A stretch of DNA of 64,000 nucleotides from Solimonas fluminis (GCF_002930645.1 NZ_PSNW01000001.1:62001-126000); one strand, 5' to 3'. Counted from the stretch's first letter, positions 26,765 through 40,532 are shown. Translations and numbers: made by a program. Notes: generated by a model from the sequence alone, not told the origin.

Positions 26765-27322
26765 ATGATGGGCGCCAACGCGACCAACGCGCTGTACTTC
26801 CTCGTCACCGCGGTCTTCGACATCGTGATGTGGCTGTTCCTGCTGCGCATCATCCTGCAGTTCGTGCGCGCAGACTTCTACAACCCGCTGTCGCAGATGA
26901 TCTGGAAGGCCACGCGCTACCCGACGGACCAGCTGCGCCGCGTGCTGCCGCCCTGGCGCAACTTCAACGTCGGCGTGCTGCTGGTGGTGTTCCTGATCGC
27001 GCTGGTCTACGTGCACACGATCAGCGGCATCCTCAACCTGCGCCTGAGCCGCTACCCGGCCATGTGGTATGCGCTGCTCAAGCTGGTGACGATGACGCTC
27101 AACCTCTACACGCTGACCATCGCCATCCAGGCCATCCTGTCCTGGCTGGGCCCGGGCGTGAACAATCCGGCCAGCAACGTGCTGTGGAGCATGAACGAGC
27201 CCCTGCTGCGCCCGGTGCGCCGCCTGCTGCCGCAGTCGGGGCTGGACCTGTCGCCCCTGCTGGTGGCGCTGGCCCTGCAGGTGGTGGTGCGCCTGGTCCC
27301 GCTGCCCGGCATGTTCCGATGA
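26765..27322 (+). CDS. YggT family inner-membrane protein
   Basis: 185 aa containing two tandem YggT units, each with two hydrophobic segments and the conserved (I/L)LSW or FYNPLSQM motif followed by LRRVLP / VRRLLPQ-G-DLSPL. The family neighbours proC very widely; a role in osmotic tolerance or division has been proposed but no activity is known. Its stop overlaps the metX start (ATGA). Confidence 0.92.
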   Translation: MMGANATNALYFLVTAVFDIVMWLFLLRIILQFVRADFYNPLSQMIWKATRYPTDQLRRVLPPWRNFNVGVLLVVFLIALVYVHTISGILNLRLSRYPAMWYALLKLVTMTLNLYTLTIAIQAILSWLGPGVNNPASNVLWSMNEPLLRPVRRLLPQSGLDLSPLLVALALQVVVRLVPLPGMFR

Positions 27323-28461
27323 GCCCAGCCTACCCTGCCGACTCGGTCGGCCTGGTACAGCCGTTCAAGCTGCTGATCCGCCAGCCCCTGGCCCTGGACT
27401 GCGGCCGCACGCTGCCGCAGCACGAGCTGATGGTGGAAACCTACGGCCAGCTCAACGCCGCGCGCTCCAACGCCATCCTGATCTGCCATGCCCTGTCCGG
27501 CGACCATCACGTGGCCGGCTACCACGAGGGCAGCAAGAAGCCGGGCTGGTGGGACAACTGCGTGGGCCCGGGCAAGCCGATCGACACCGACCGCTTCTTC
27601 GTGGTGGCGCTCAACAATCTCGGCGGCTGCCGCGGCTCGACCGGCCCCAACACGATCAACCCGGAAACCGGCAAGCCCTGGGGGCCCGATTTCCCGCTGG
27701 TGACGGCACGCGACTGGGTGCGTTCGCAGGCCCTGCTGGCCGACGAACTCGGCATCGCCCGCTGGGCCGCGATCATCGGCGGCAGCCTCGGCGGCATGCA
27801 GGTCATGCAGTGGACCATCGAGTTCCCGGAGCGGGTGCGCCATGCCTGCGTCATCGCGGCAGCGCCGAAGATCTCCGCGCAGAACATCGCCTTCAACGAG
27901 ATCGCCCGCCAGGCCATCCTGTCGGACCCGGAGTTCCACGGCGGCCATTTCTACGAGCAGGGCGTGGTGCCCGCGCGCGGCCTCAAGCTGGCGCGCATGC
28001 TGGGCCACATCACCTACCTGTCCGACGAGGCCATGCGCGCCAAGTTCGGCCGCGAGCTGAAGACGGCGGAGCCGAGCTACAACTTCGACGTCGAGTTCGA
28101 GGTGGAAAGCTACCTGCGCTACCAGGGGCAGTCCTTCGTGGACCGCTTCGACGCCAACACCTACCTGATCATGACCAAGGCGCTGGACTACTTCGATCCG
28201 GCGCGCGAGTACGGCAACGACCTGGCGGCGGCCTTCCGCCGCGCCACGGCGAAGTTCCTGGTGGTGGCCTTCTCCTCCGACTGGCGCTTCTCGCCGCAGC
28301 GCTCGCGCGAGATCGTCAAGGCCCTGGTCGACGCCGGCCGCGACGTGTCCTACGCGCTGATCGATTCGCAGCTGGGCCACGACGATTTCCTGATGCCGAT
28401 CCCGCAGTACCACCGCGTGCTGCGCGGCTACCTCGCCCGCGTGGCGCAGGAGATCGCATGA
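27319..28461 (+). CDS. metX: Homoserine O-acyltransferase (MetX type)
   Basis: 380 aa alpha/beta hydrolase-fold enzyme that acylates homoserine as the first step of methionine synthesis. The nucleophile is Ser156 in GGSLGGMQ, and the C-terminal QLGHDDFL supplies the catalytic His. The [13 protein letters not shown] stretch is typical. Many MetX proteins of Gammaproteobacteria use succinyl-CoA rather than acetyl-CoA; the sequence alone does not let me decide. It is paired with metW, as in Pseudomonas. Confidence 0.94.
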   Translation: MSPAYPADSVGLVQPFKLLIRQPLALDCGRTLPQHELMVETYGQLNAARSNAILICHALSGDHHVAGYHEGSKKPGWWDNCVGPGKPIDTDRFFVVALNNLGGCRGSTGPNTINPETGKPWGPDFPLVTARDWVRSQALLADELGIARWAAIIGGSLGGMQVMQWTIEFPERVRHACVIAAAPKISAQNIAFNEIARQAILSDPEFHGGHFYEQGVVPARGLKLARMLGHITYLSDEAMRAKFGRELKTAEPSYNFDVEFEVESYLRYQGQSFVDRFDANTYLIMTKALDYFDPAREYGNDLAAAFRRATAKFLVVAFSSDWRFSPQRSREIVKALVDAGRDVSYALIDSQLGHDDFLMPIPQYHRVLRGYLARVAQEIA

Positions 28462-29078
28462 GCACCACCCTGCGTCCCGACCTTGCGCTGATCTGCGACT
28501 GGATCAAGCCCGGTTCGCGCATCCTGGATCTGGGCTGCGGCGACGGCGAGCTGCTGGCGCACCTGGCGCACACGCACAACGTCACCGGCTACGGCCTGGA
28601 GATCGATCCGGAGAAGGTCGCCTCCTGCGTCGAGCGGGGCGTCAACGTCATCCAGGCCGACCTCGACGAGGGCCTCAAGGGCTTCGAGTCGCAGTCCTTC
28701 GACTACGTGGTGATGACCCAGGCCCTGCAGGCGTTGCAGCGCCCGGACCTGGCGATCGAGGAAATCCTGCGCGTCGGCCGCTTCGGCATCGTCACCTTCC
28801 CCAACTTCGGCCACTGGCGCGTGCGCCTGGGCCTGGCCGGCGGACGCATGCCGATCACGCCGGTGCTCGACGAGCGCTGGTACGACACGCCGAACATCCA
28901 TCTCTGCTCGGTGGACGATTTCGAGCGGCTCTGCGAGGACATCGGCTGGCGCATCCTGGACCGCCGCATGCTGGACCGCAGCCACCGCGAGGGCTGGCGC
29001 ATCCGGCTGCGTCCCAACCTGTTCGGCGAAGTGGCGCTGTACCTGCTGCAGGACAAGGAACCCGCGCCGGACCGATAG
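28458..29078 (+). CDS. metW: Methionine biosynthesis protein MetW
   Basis: 206 aa from ATG 28458, overlapping the metX stop (ATGA). A small class I SAM-methyltransferase fold: [14 protein letters not shown] is motif I, followed by [11 protein letters not shown] and the MetW-typical [11 protein letters not shown]. MetW partners with MetX in methionine synthesis; its own chemistry is not firmly known. The stop is followed by a very long perfect hairpin. Confidence 0.94.
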   Translation: MSTTLRPDLALICDWIKPGSRILDLGCGDGELLAHLAHTHNVTGYGLEIDPEKVASCVERGVNVIQADLDEGLKGFESQSFDYVVMTQALQALQRPDLAIEEILRVGRFGIVTFPNFGHWRVRLGLAGGRMPITPVLDERWYDTPNIHLCSVDDFERLCEDIGWRILDRRMLDRSHREGWRIRLRPNLFGEVALYLLQDKEPAPDR

Positions 29079-29085
29079 CCGCCGG

Positions 29086-29144
29086 GGGACGGGTGCAAAG
29101 CAGAAGGCCCGCATGGCGGGCCTTCTGCTTTGCACCCGTCCCCG
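29086..29144. terminator. 28-bp perfect inverted repeat, bidirectional terminator or REP element
   Basis: Arms 29086-29113 and 29117-29144 are exact reverse complements around an ATG triplet. The arm begins GGGGACGGGTGC and ends AAGGCCCGC. It fills the gap between the convergent metW and acyltransferase genes. The stem is longer than ordinary terminators and has no T-run. Confidence 0.75.
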
Positions 29145-29149
29145 GATCG

Positions 29150-30055
29150 CTATCCGGCCGAACCGCGCAGCAGTTCGGCGACGCGCCGGTCCTTGTGCTC
29201 CCACAGCTCGCCGATCCAGTTCTGGAAGCGCTGGCGGAAAGCCGGGTCGTTCTCGTAGTCGCCCGCATAGAGCTCGTGCGGGATGGTGAGCTGCCGCACC
29301 TCGACAATGACCTTGGGCACCCGGCCCGACATCAGCCCCCAGATGCCCTGCGCACCGCCGGGATAGACGATGGTGATGTCGAGCAGCGAATTCAGGCGCT
29401 CGCCGAAGGCGTTCATGGCGAAGGCAAAGCCGCCCGCCTTGGGCTTGAGCAGGTGCCGGTAGGGCGACTGCTGCTTGTCGTGCTTGGCCGGAGTGAAGCG
29501 GGTGCCTTCCAGGAAATTGAGCACCAGCACCGGCTGGTTGCGGAACTTGGCGCAGGCGCGCTTGGTGGTCTCCACGTCCTTGCCGCGCAGCTCCGGGTGC
29601 CTGGCCAGCTTCTCGGCGCTGTAGCGCTTCATGAAGGGATAGTCGAGCCCCCACCAGGCCAGGCCCAGCAGCGGCACCCAGATCAGTTCCTGCTTGATGA
29701 AGAACTTGAAGAACGGGGCGCGGTGGCCGAAGGTCTTCATCAGCACCACGATGTCGTTCCAGCTCTGGTGATTGGCACAGGCCAGGTACTGGCCGCGCGG
29801 ATCGAGCTGCGCGTCGATGCGGATGTCCCACTCGGTCTTCATCAGGGCGCCGACCGCCCAGCTGTTCACGCCTGCCCAGTTCTGCGCCAGGGCGGCGGTC
29901 CAGCGCGACACGGCATCGCGCGGGGCGCCGGGCGGCGTGACCAGCTTGACCAGGATCAGCAGGTATACCGGCACCACCCAGAAGCAGGTGTTGATCAGCA
30001 GGAAGCTGAAGATGATGGCGCCGAGCAGCGGCGCGGGCAGGAACTGCAGCATCAT
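29150..30055 (-). CDS. 1-acyl-glycerol-3-phosphate-type acyltransferase (YihG/LCLAT-like)
   Basis: 301 aa. An N-terminal hydrophobic hairpin (8-42) precedes the PlsC domain with the HX4D motif NHQSWND, the FLEGTR substrate-binding block and DITIVYPGG. It would transfer an acyl chain from acyl-CoA/ACP to lysophosphatidate or a related lysophospholipid at the inner membrane. Close in pattern to the YihG family rather than PlsC itself. Last gene of a three-gene operon; its start overlaps the NTF2-like stop. Confidence 0.88.
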   Translation of the reverse strand: MMLQFLPAPLLGAIIFSFLLINTCFWVVPVYLLILVKLVTPPGAPRDAVSRWTAALAQNWAGVNSWAVGALMKTEWDIRIDAQLDPRGQYLACANHQSWNDIVVLMKTFGHRAPFFKFFIKQELIWVPLLGLAWWGLDYPFMKRYSAEKLARHPELRGKDVETTKRACAKFRNQPVLVLNFLEGTRFTPAKHDKQQSPYRHLLKPKAGGFAFAMNAFGERLNSLLDITIVYPGGAQGIWGLMSGRVPKVIVEVRQLTIPHELYAGDYENDPAFRQRFQNWIGELWEHKDRRVAELLRGSAG

Positions 30056-30774
30056 TCCCCCTCGGGGCGGGTCGGCGCCGGCGGCGCGGGCGGCAGGGGC
30101 GGCAGCGCTCCGGCCTCGGGTGCGGGTGCGTCGTCGGATGCAGGCGCCGCGCTGGACGCAGGCGCGGGTTCAGCCGAAGCCGCCTTGGGAGGCGCCGCGG
30201 CGGCGGACTCGGGTGGCGCGGGTGGCAGTGGCACAGCCGGGGTTGGCGCAGGCGGCGGCGCGGGTGGAGGAGGCGCCGCCTTCCTGGCCAGTGGCTCCGG
30301 CAATTCCTCGTCCGTGCCGCGCGGGTGGGCGGAACGATGGATGTGCACGATCTTCCAGCCCAGGTCGGTGCGCCGCAGCACCAGGGTTTCGGTGTTGACC
30401 AGCGCCAGCTTCTGGTCGCCGAAATCACCGGTCACGGAACTCAGCGTCAGCACCCAGGCGACATTGCCGTCCTCCCAGGCATCGCGCCGCAGCACCTCGC
30501 GCTTCACCAGGCTGGCGAAGGTGATGTCGTTGGGCATGGAGCCCTCGGCGTAGGCGTCACGGCCGAGCTCGGTGAAACCCTGCTCGTAGATGCTGAGGTC
30601 CGCCGCCAGATGCTGGACCACGCCCTTGCGGTCGCCGCTGGCCAGCGCCGCATGGAAGGCATCCACCACCTCGGTCGGAACCAGGCCGGGCTGGCTGGAC
30701 GGCGCCGGCGGCGCGGCGGCCGCCGGCAGCAGCACGGTGCCCAGCAGCCAGCCCCAGAGAGGGCGGAGCTTCAT
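30052..30774 (-). CDS. Secreted NTF2/SnoaL-like protein with Pro/Ala-rich tail
   Basis: 240 aa from ATG 30774. Signal peptide (1-20), then a single NTF2-like cone domain (about 32-155, with FHAALASGD and the GWKIVHIHRSAH end typical of the DUF4440/SnoaL group). A Pro/Ala/Glu low-complexity tail (about 160-240) may span the periplasm or wall. The family includes small-molecule binders and isomerases; nothing here fixes a substrate. It overlaps both flanking genes by four bases. Confidence 0.75.
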   Translation of the reverse strand: MKLRPLWGWLLGTVLLPAAAAPPAPSSQPGLVPTEVVDAFHAALASGDRKGVVQHLAADLSIYEQGFTELGRDAYAEGSMPNDITFASLVKREVLRRDAWEDGNVAWVLTLSSVTGDFGDQKLALVNTETLVLRRTDLGWKIVHIHRSAHPRGTDEELPEPLARKAAPPPPAPPPAPTPAVPLPPAPPESAAAAPPKAASAEPAPASSAAPASDDAPAPEAGALPPLPPAPPAPTRPEGE

Positions 30775-31241
30775 GGCGCCGCGGCGGCGCGACCCCGCAA
30801 CCGGCCATCCTGGTCGACGATCTCGACCGTGGCGTAGCCTTCGCGCGGCAGGCTGACCAGCACGCAGGGCGTCGTGATCGCCTGCGTGGACACTTCGTCC
30901 GCCCCCGGCGCCACGAAAGTGCCGCGCAGGATCAGGGTGTCGCCGCGGCGGCCCGCCAGCCGGCTGACCGCCAGGCCGTAGCCGCCGCTGTTGCGCTCGC
31001 CCATCTCCACCAGCGCGAACGGCCCCTGCGGCAGGCGCGCGGTGTCGAACTCGACACCGCGCTGCTGCTGCCAGGCGGCAACAGCGGCGCCGTCCGGCAT
31101 CAGGCTGACGCGCGTTTCGGGGCCCTGGCTGTTGCACTGGTAGGAACGTGCCACCTCGCTGACCTCGACCGAGCTCTCGCGCTGCATCCAGCCGGCGCAG
31201 GCGCTCAGCCCCAGGCTGAGCAGCAGGATTCCATGCTTCAT
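30771..31241 (-). CDS. Lipoprotein with PrcB-like domain
   Basis: 156 aa from ATG 31241; AAGGA lies eight bases upstream. Lipobox LSAC with Cys15 predicts a lipoprotein. The C-terminal part (EMGERNSGGYGLAV then QAITTPCVLVSLPR) resembles the PrcB_C domain, first named from a spirochaete protease complex subunit. Function unknown. First gene of the lipoprotein / NTF2-like / acyltransferase operon; overlaps the next gene by four bases. Confidence 0.7.
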   Translation of the reverse strand: MKHGILLLSLGLSACAGWMQRESSVEVSEVARSYQCNSQGPETRVSLMPDGAAVAAWQQQRGVEFDTARLPQGPFALVEMGERNSGGYGLAVSRLAGRRGDTLILRGTFVAPGADEVSTQAITTPCVLVSLPREGYATVEIVDQDGRLRGRAAAAP

Positions 31242-31261
31242 AGACGCTTCCTTCATGACGG

Positions 31262-31282
31262 ACCGCCTCCCGGAGGAGGCGG
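31262..31282. other. Hairpin in the divergent lipoprotein / GspE-type intergenic region
   Basis: CCGCCTCC and GGAGGCGG form an 8-bp stem around a four-base loop, 20 bases upstream of the lipoprotein start. The rest of the 228-base gap shows no clear gene. It may be an attenuator or simply a GC-rich hairpin. Confidence 0.35.
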
Positions 31283-31469
31283 TATGGGATCTTCGGGCAG
31301 ATGCCGGCCGGGCGATACGCTGTCGCGCCGGCGCGACCGGTCGCATCGCCGCCCGGCGGGATTGTGCGGTGCAATAGCGGGCCGGGCAAATCCCCCGTGC
31401 CCTCCCGCGGCGGCTGCGGGGCGAATCACGCTTCTTCCCCACCGGGCGCGGGGGTGCAAAGATGGCAGG

Positions 31470-33278
<1,809 letters not shown>

Positions 33279-33348
33279 AATCGCGGCCGCGGGCCTCACC
33301 TTCCCAGGCAACGGCGACGGTCGCCGAACTGATCCGAGGAGGTTGTAC

Positions 33349-33783
33349 ATGAGCATTCTTCGCTATGAGCCCTGGGGCCTGCACCAGGCCCTGTTCCGCG
33401 AGTTCAGCCGCGCGGTAGACCGCGCTGCGCAGGACGATTCCAGCGGCGCCACCGCCGACTGGGCGCCCGCCGTCGACATCGAGGAGTACGCCGACAAGTT
33501 CGTGCTCACCGCGGATGTCCCCGGCGTCGATCCGGCGACGATCGAACTCACGCTGGAGAAAGGCGTGCTGACCCTCAGCGGCAACCGCGCCGCGGCCGCC
33601 GAGCCGGCCGGCGTCGAGCGCCGCCGCGTCGAACGCGCCACCGGACGCTTCCACCGCCGTTTCGCGCTGCCGGACACGGTCGATTCCGAAGCGGTCAGCG
33701 CCTCCAACCGCAACGGCGTGCTGGAGATCACCATCCCCAAGCGTCCTCAGGCGCAGGCGCGCAAGATCACGGTCACGCACTGA
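33349..33783 (+). CDS. Small heat-shock protein, Hsp20/alpha-crystallin family
   Basis: 144 aa from ATG 33349, with an excellent GAGGAGG ribosome site at 33336-33342. The N-terminal arm is short; the alpha-crystallin domain (about 40-140) has the VDIEEYADKFVLTADVPGV start, the GVLTLSG strand and the RNGVLEITIPK end. It is an ATP-independent holdase. A heat-shock promoter is not obvious upstream. It is followed by a UUCG-loop hairpin and then a DnaJ-type gene. Confidence 0.95.
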   Translation: MSILRYEPWGLHQALFREFSRAVDRAAQDDSSGATADWAPAVDIEEYADKFVLTADVPGVDPATIELTLEKGVLTLSGNRAAAAEPAGVERRRVERATGRFHRRFALPDTVDSEAVSASNRNGVLEITIPKRPQAQARKITVTH

Positions 33784-33805
33784 GGCGCCGCGCCAAGGCC
33801 GTGCA

Positions 33806-33833
33806 CAGGCGGGGCGCTTCGGCGCCCCGCCTG
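33806..33833 (+). terminator. Hairpin with TTCG loop after hsp20
   Basis: CAGGCGGGGCGC-ttcg-GCGCCCCGCCTG is a 12-bp GC stem with a stable tetraloop. No T-run follows, so strength is uncertain. Confidence 0.55.
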
Positions 33834-33921
33834 CGTTGGGGCCGCCCGGCGGTCCTTGCATGCCCGGCCCCGCGCCTCCATTTATGATGGCGAACCCCTT
33901 ATCCCTTTCCCGGTAACCGCA

Positions 33922-34854
33922 GTGGAATACAAGGACTACTACAAGATCCTGGGTGTCGCGCGTTCCGCCTCGGCGGACGAGATCAAGCGCGCCTACCGCA
34001 AGCTGGCTCGCGAGTACCACCCGGACAAGAACAAGTCCGCCGGCGCGGAGGACAAGTTCAAGGAGATCAACGAGGCCAACGAGGTCCTGAGCGACGCCGA
34101 GAAGCGCAAGGCCTACGACACCCTGGGCGCCAACTGGAAGAACGGCCAGCAGTTCACGCCGCCACCCGGCTGGGAATCCATGTTCGGTGCCGGCGGCGGC
34201 CGCGGGCCGCGCGGCGGCGCCCGCGGCGGTGCCGGCTTCGGCGGCGGCGGCAACTTCTCCGACTTCTTCTCGACGCTGTTCGGCGGCCAGATGGGCGGCA
34301 TGGGCGGCGGCGGTTTCGGCGGCTTCGAGGACATGGGCGGCGGCTTCGGCGGCCCGCCCCAGCCCAGCCGCGCGAAGATCGCGATCTCGCTGGAGGACTC
34401 CTACGAGGGCGCGCAGAAGACCCTGTCGGTCAACGGCCGCACGCTGAGCGTGCGCATTCCCAAGGGCGTCACCGCAGGTCAGTCGATCCGCCTTTCCGGC
34501 CAGGGCAGCCAGGGCGGCGACCTGCTGCTGGAGATCGAATTCGCGCCGCACGAGCGCTTCAAGCTCGACGGCCGCAACGTCACCGTGCGCGTGAAGCTGG
34601 CGCCCTGGGAGGCGGCTCTGGGCGCCAGGGTGCCGGTGCCCACGCTGGGCGGCGCCGTGGAGCTGACCATCCCCGCCGGCACCCAGACCGGCCGCAAGCT
34701 GCGCCTGAAGGGCCGCGGCCTGCCCGGCCATCCGGCCGGCGACCAGATCGTGAGCCTGCAGATCGTGACGCCGCCGGCCGGTAACGAGGACGACAAGGCC
34801 TTCTACGAGGGCATGGCCAAACGGTTCGAGGGATTTGATCCGAGGGATGGCTGA
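33922..34854 (+). CDS. cbpA: CbpA-like DnaJ-family co-chaperone
   Basis: 310 aa from GTG 33922 (an upstream ATG 33856 is less likely, since a TATGAT box at 33883 lies between). J-domain 1-70 with HPD at 33-35, a Gly/Phe-rich segment with many GG repeats (about 88-145), and two C-terminal beta domains (about 150-300). There is no CxxCxGxG zinc region, which separates CbpA from DnaJ. It stimulates DnaK ATPase. No cbpM-like modulator gene follows. Confidence 0.9.
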   Translation: MEYKDYYKILGVARSASADEIKRAYRKLAREYHPDKNKSAGAEDKFKEINEANEVLSDAEKRKAYDTLGANWKNGQQFTPPPGWESMFGAGGGRGPRGGARGGAGFGGGGNFSDFFSTLFGGQMGGMGGGGFGGFEDMGGGFGGPPQPSRAKIAISLEDSYEGAQKTLSVNGRTLSVRIPKGVTAGQSIRLSGQGSQGGDLLLEIEFAPHERFKLDGRNVTVRVKLAPWEAALGARVPVPTLGGAVELTIPAGTQTGRKLRLKGRGLPGHPAGDQIVSLQIVTPPAGNEDDKAFYEGMAKRFEGFDPRDG

Positions 34855-34889
34855 TCGCACTTTGCGCCATGCCTGAACGGCACGGCCTG

Positions 34890-34965
34890 CGATCCATCGC
34901 GAGCGGCCAGGGATGGCCGCCCGGAGGCTCGTTCGACTCGACCGAGGTCGCGCCATGGATGGCTT
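34890..34965 (-). repeat. Interspersed imperfect-palindrome repeat, copy 2
   Basis: GCGGCCAGGGATGGCCGCCC (34902-34921) and GCGCCATGGATGGC (34950-34963), separated by 28 bases including GACCGAGGTCG. This is the reverse complement of copy 1 at 7779, with the same order and spacing. The 231-base gap otherwise contains only the fbp terminator. Confidence 0.6.
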
Positions 34966-35037
34966 CCCTGCGCCGAATCCATCCTCTACAGGAATCCTCT
35001 CCACCGGCCTGCCTGCCACCAGAGGAGAGAGGAAAAG

Positions 35038-35067
35038 AAAAAGCCCCGTTTTCCTGCGGGGCTTTTT
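35038..35067 (-). terminator. Terminator of fbp
   Basis: AAAAAGCCCCG and CGGGGCTTTTT flank an eight-base loop and give T-runs on both strands, 18 bases after the fbp stop. Confidence 0.85.
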
Positions 35068-35085
35068 CGTTGCGGCAAGGCCGTC

Positions 35086-36096
35086 TTACTTGCCCTGGGC
35101 CTCGAGGTGATAGCGCGTCGCCACCTCGACCTCGTTCTTCGAGCCGAGGAACACCGGCACGCGCTGGTGCAGCGCGGTGGGCTGCACGTCGAGGATGCGC
35201 TGCAGGCCCGTGGTGGACGCGCCGCCGGCCTGCTCGACGATGAGGCTCATCGGGTTGGCCTCGTACATCAGGCGCAGCTTGCCCGGCTTGCTCGGGTCCT
35301 TGAGGTCCTTGGGGTAGATGAAGATGCCGCCACGGGTCAGGATGCGGTGCACGTCGGCCACCATGGAGGCGACCCAGCGCATGTTGAAGTCCTTGCCGCG
35401 CGGGCCGGTCTTGCCGTCCAGGAGTTCCTGGATGTACTTCTTCATCGGCGGTTCCCAGTGGCGCTGGTTGGACATGTTGATCGCGAACTCCTTGGTGTCC
35501 TCGGGGATCTTCATGTCCCGCTCGGTCATCAGGAAGCTGCCCATCTCGCGGTCCAGCGTGAACTCGTGCGTGCCGTTGCCGACGGTCAGCACCAGCAGCG
35601 TGCTCGGGCCGTAGACGGTGTAGCCGGCGGCCACCTGGGTGCTGCCCTTCTGCAGGTAGTGCTCGACTTCCGGGTCGGTGACGCCGTCCGGGCAGTGCAG
35701 CACCGAGAAGATGGTGCCGACGCTGATGTTGACGTCGATGTTGGAGGAGCCGTCGAGCGGATCGTAGAGCAGCAGGAAGTTGCCCTTGGGATAGACGTTG
35801 GGGATCTTGACCGGATCGTCCATTTCCTCCGAGGCGCAGCCGGCCAGATGGCCGCCCCACTCGTTGGCCTCCAGCAGGATCTCGTTGGACAGCACATCCA
35901 GCTTCTTCTGCGCTTCGCCCTGGATGTTGCCGGTGCCGGCGTCGCCCAGCACGCCGCCCAGGGCGCCCTTGCCGATGCTGTGGGAGATGCTCTTGCAAGC
36001 ACGGGCGACCACCTCGATCAGCAGGCGCAGGTCGGCGTTGATGCGGCCGGCGCGCTGCTCCTCGATGAGGTAGCGGGTCAGGGAGATCGGTTTCAT
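35086..36096 (-). CDS. fbp: Class I fructose-1,6-bisphosphatase
   Basis: 336 aa from ATG 36096. Dephosphorylates fructose 1,6-bisphosphate in gluconeogenesis, consistent with pckA at the window start. Motifs include the metal-site segment [19 protein letters not shown] and the C-terminal [17 protein letters not shown] with the catalytic/sugar-binding residues. Divergent from the DadA-like gene, 63 bases apart. Confidence 0.96.
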   Translation of the reverse strand: MKPISLTRYLIEEQRAGRINADLRLLIEVVARACKSISHSIGKGALGGVLGDAGTGNIQGEAQKKLDVLSNEILLEANEWGGHLAGCASEEMDDPVKIPNVYPKGNFLLLYDPLDGSSNIDVNISVGTIFSVLHCPDGVTDPEVEHYLQKGSTQVAAGYTVYGPSTLLVLTVGNGTHEFTLDREMGSFLMTERDMKIPEDTKEFAINMSNQRHWEPPMKKYIQELLDGKTGPRGKDFNMRWVASMVADVHRILTRGGIFIYPKDLKDPSKPGKLRLMYEANPMSLIVEQAGGASTTGLQRILDVQPTALHQRVPVFLGSKNEVEVATRYHLEAQGK

Positions 36097-36159
36097 TCTG
36101 GACGGGGTCGGGAGGGATGAGGGGGCGCATTTTAGCGCGCCTGAAGGCATCATTCGCAC

Positions 36160-37416
36160 ATGAACCCCCGCAGCCCCGATGTCCTGATCCTCGGCGGGGG
36201 GGTGATCGGCCTGGTTTCGGCCCTGCGCCTGCTCCAGGCCGGCCGCAGCGTGACCATCCTGGAACGCAAGACCGTGGGCGCCGGCAGCTCGCACGGCAAC
36301 TGCGGCACGATCACCCCCAGCCACGCCGCGCCCCTGGCGGCCCCCGGCGTCATCCAGCTGGCCCTGAAGTGGATGACCCAGGCCGACGCGCCCTTCTACG
36401 TCCGCCCGCGGGCCGACTGGCGCCTGCTGGGCTGGCTGACCCGCTTCGCCCGGCGCGCCAACGGCCGGGACTACCTGGCCGGCATGCATGCCAAGGCCTT
36501 GCTCCTGAACCGCTCGCGCGCCCTGCTGGAGCAGCTGGTGCGCGACGAGGGGCTGGACTGCGAGTTCGCCACCGGCGGCACCATGTACGTGTTCCGCGAC
36601 CCGCAGGCGATGGAACTGGCCAATCCCCTGCTCCAGCCCCTGCTGGCCGAGGGCGTGGAGGCCCGGATCGTCGATGGCGCCGGCGCCCGGACCCTGGAAC
36701 CGGCCCTGAACGACAGCATCGTCGGTGGACACTATTTCGCCAACGACGCCCATCTGCGGCCGGAACGGTACGTCGACGAACTGGCGCGCCGCGTACGGGA
36801 GCTGGGCGGCGTCATCCTGGAGAACGAGGAGATCACCGGGTTCGAGCGCGAGGGCGAGCGCATCGGCGCCGTGATCACCGCCGCGGGCCAGCGCCATGCC
36901 GGCCGCGAGGTGCTGATGGCCCTGGGCGCCTGGACCCCGCTGATGGGCCGCCAGCTACGGCTGGACCTGCCGATCCAGCCGGGCAAGGGCTATTCGATCA
37001 CCATGGAGAACCCCAAGGCCTGGCCGCGCCTGCCGCTGGTGCTCAAGGAGCGCGGGGTCTGCGTGACCGGCTGGGAGAGCGGTTACCGCCTGGGCAGCAC
37101 CATGGAATTCTCGGGCTATGACGACTCGCTCAACCGTACCCGCCTGGACGCCCTGCGCCGCGCCGCCGGGGAGTACCTGCGCGAACCCCTCGGGAAGCAG
37201 GTCCGCGAGGAGTGGTTCGGCTGGCGCCCGATGGTCTATGACGACCTGCCCCTGATCGGCCGCGCGCCGCGCTGGGACAACCTGTGGCTGGCCACCGGCC
37301 ATGGCATGCTCGGCGTGACGATGTCGGCCGTGACCGGCGAACTGATCAGCCAGCTCATCACCGGCACCTCGCCCAGCATCGACCCGAGGATCGTCGCCCC
37401 CGACCGCTTTGCCTGA
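36160..37416 (+). CDS. DadA-like FAD-dependent D-amino acid dehydrogenase
   Basis: 418 aa DAO-family flavoprotein. FAD-binding motif [18 protein letters not shown] (residues 6-23), [12 protein letters not shown] typical of the DadA group, and the C-terminal [15 protein letters not shown] and [12 protein letters not shown] blocks. It probably oxidises D-amino acids (or L-proline/hydroxyproline epimers) and passes electrons to the respiratory chain. A peripheral membrane location is likely. Substrate is not set by context; a thioesterase gene follows eight bases after the stop. Confidence 0.85.
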   Translation: MNPRSPDVLILGGGVIGLVSALRLLQAGRSVTILERKTVGAGSSHGNCGTITPSHAAPLAAPGVIQLALKWMTQADAPFYVRPRADWRLLGWLTRFARRANGRDYLAGMHAKALLLNRSRALLEQLVRDEGLDCEFATGGTMYVFRDPQAMELANPLLQPLLAEGVEARIVDGAGARTLEPALNDSIVGGHYFANDAHLRPERYVDELARRVRELGGVILENEEITGFEREGERIGAVITAAGQRHAGREVLMALGAWTPLMGRQLRLDLPIQPGKGYSITMENPKAWPRLPLVLKERGVCVTGWESGYRLGSTMEFSGYDDSLNRTRLDALRRAAGEYLREPLGKQVREEWFGWRPMVYDDLPLIGRAPRWDNLWLATGHGMLGVTMSAVTGELISQLITGTSPSIDPRIVAPDRFA

Positions 37417-37424
37417 GGAAGGCC

Positions 37425-37877
37425 ATGGACCGCATCAATCCGGACTACACCGCCGCGCTGTACGAGATGGTCAATGGCGCGGCGTTCCCGAAGCACATCG
37501 CCTTCCGCCTGGCGGAGATCGGCTTCGACACCTGCCGCATCGACCTGGACGTGCTGCCGCAGCACTTCCAGCCCTTCGGTATCGTCCATGGCGGCGTGCT
37601 GGCGACGCTGATCGACACCGCCACGTTCTGGGCCGGCTTCATGCGCCTGCCGGCCGATGCCGGCTTGGTGAACGTGGACCTCAAGCTCAACTACCTGAAG
37701 CCCGCCGTGGGTGGCCTGCTGAAGGCCGAGGGCCGCTGCATCCGGCCGGGGCGGCAACTCAGCTATACCGAAGCCTACGTGCGCGACGAAAAGGGCGAGA
37801 TCCTGGCCCATGGCACGTCCACGCTGATGGCCCTGCCCGGCAAGGGCCTGAAGATCGCGGCGCCGAAGTTCCTCTAG
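37425..37877 (+). CDS. PaaI-like hotdog thioesterase
   Basis: 150 aa from ATG 37425, with GAGGAAGG just upstream. The hotdog-fold signature HFQPFGIVHGGVLATLIDTA holds the HGG active-site motif, and VNVDLKLNYLKPA is the following strand. It would hydrolyse acyl-CoA thioesters. It is co-transcribed with the DadA-like gene. Its TAG stop shares the palindromic CTAG with the stop of the convergent SRPBCC gene. Confidence 0.9.
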   Translation: MDRINPDYTAALYEMVNGAAFPKHIAFRLAEIGFDTCRIDLDVLPQHFQPFGIVHGGVLATLIDTATFWAGFMRLPADAGLVNVDLKLNYLKPAVGGLLKAEGRCIRPGRQLSYTEAYVRDEKGEILAHGTSTLMALPGKGLKIAAPKFL

Positions 37878-38296
37878 CCGCCGATCCGCGGCAGCAGTGC
37901 CGTCCACACCTCGACGTGCTCCTGCGCGTGCTGCGCCGACGGCAGGCCATCGTGCGTCAGTGTCAGGCGCGTGCCCTGCCCCTGCGGCTGCAGGTCCAGC
38001 GTGACAATGGACTCGCGCTGGTCGGTGCCCGGGGAAATCCAGGTGAACATCAGGCGGCTGGGGCGATCGATCTCCAGATAGGCTCCGCGCAGCGGCACTT
38101 CGTCTCCGGCGCACTTCAGGCGGATCTCGAAAGCGCCGCCGACACGCCGGTCGATCTCGACGCCGCTCGGCGGCTCCGCTTCCATGCGCAGCCATTGCGA
38201 CAGCGCCTCCGGCCTGAGCCAGGAATCGAAGACTTCGCCCAGCGGCAGGACATAGTCCTGGCTGACGCTGACACTGTGAAGGACCGGTCGCTGCAT
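37874..38296 (-). CDS. SRPBCC / AHSA1-domain protein
   Basis: 140 aa from ATG 38296. SVSQDYVLPLGEVFDSWLRPEALSQWL is split across strand 1 and the first helix, and the IDRRVGGAFEIRL and LTLTHDGLP stretches are typical of the AHSA1 (START-like) family of ligand-binding proteins. Role unknown. Convergent with the thioesterase, overlapping by four bases. Confidence 0.85.
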   Translation of the reverse strand: MQRPVLHSVSVSQDYVLPLGEVFDSWLRPEALSQWLRMEAEPPSGVEIDRRVGGAFEIRLKCAGDEVPLRGAYLEIDRPSRLMFTWISPGTDQRESIVTLDLQPQGQGTRLTLTHDGLPSAQHAQEHVEVWTALLPRIGG

Positions 38297-38364
38297 GCTG
38301 CCTCCTCCTCTGCGCCGTCTGCTGCGGCTGGCAGGCATTCAAGCAATTCCGGACGGCAGAAACA

Positions 38365-38390
38365 ACAAGGCCCCGTTTCCGGGGCCTTGT
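38365..38390 (-). terminator. Hairpin downstream of groEL
   Basis: ACAAGGCCCCG and CGGGGCCTTGT make an 11-bp stem; on the minus strand a TGTTTCT tail follows. It lies about 100 bases after the groEL stop, upstream of the SRPBCC start. Confidence 0.6.
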
Positions 38391-38422
38391 CGATACGACT
38401 TGCTTCGGTGGGGGACCGCCCG

Positions 38423-38466
38423 CCCTTCGATCCTTCGACAAGCTCAGGACTTCAGGACGAACGGTC
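38423..38466. repeat. Common proteobacterial intergenic repeat (TTCGACAAGCTCAGGA type)
   Basis: CCTTCGACAAGCTCAGGAC followed by AGGACGAACGG. Sequences of this type recur between genes in many high-GC proteobacteria. Only this full copy and a partial CCTTCGACAAGC at 24262 are visible here. Confidence 0.5.
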
Positions 38467-38487
38467 TTCCGGCCGCAGGGGACTTCC

Positions 38488-40460
<1,973 letters not shown>

Positions 40461-40532
40461 GGTAAAGCTCCCATTTTCAAGGGGTTAATGACGAAATTTA
40501 CAAGTGCCGCAGGGCTTTTTGGGACGCCGCTG

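Noticed and set aside
34881..35110. Short reading frames in the cbpA-fbp gap
   Set aside because: They translate the interspersed repeat and the fbp terminator and have no ribosome site.
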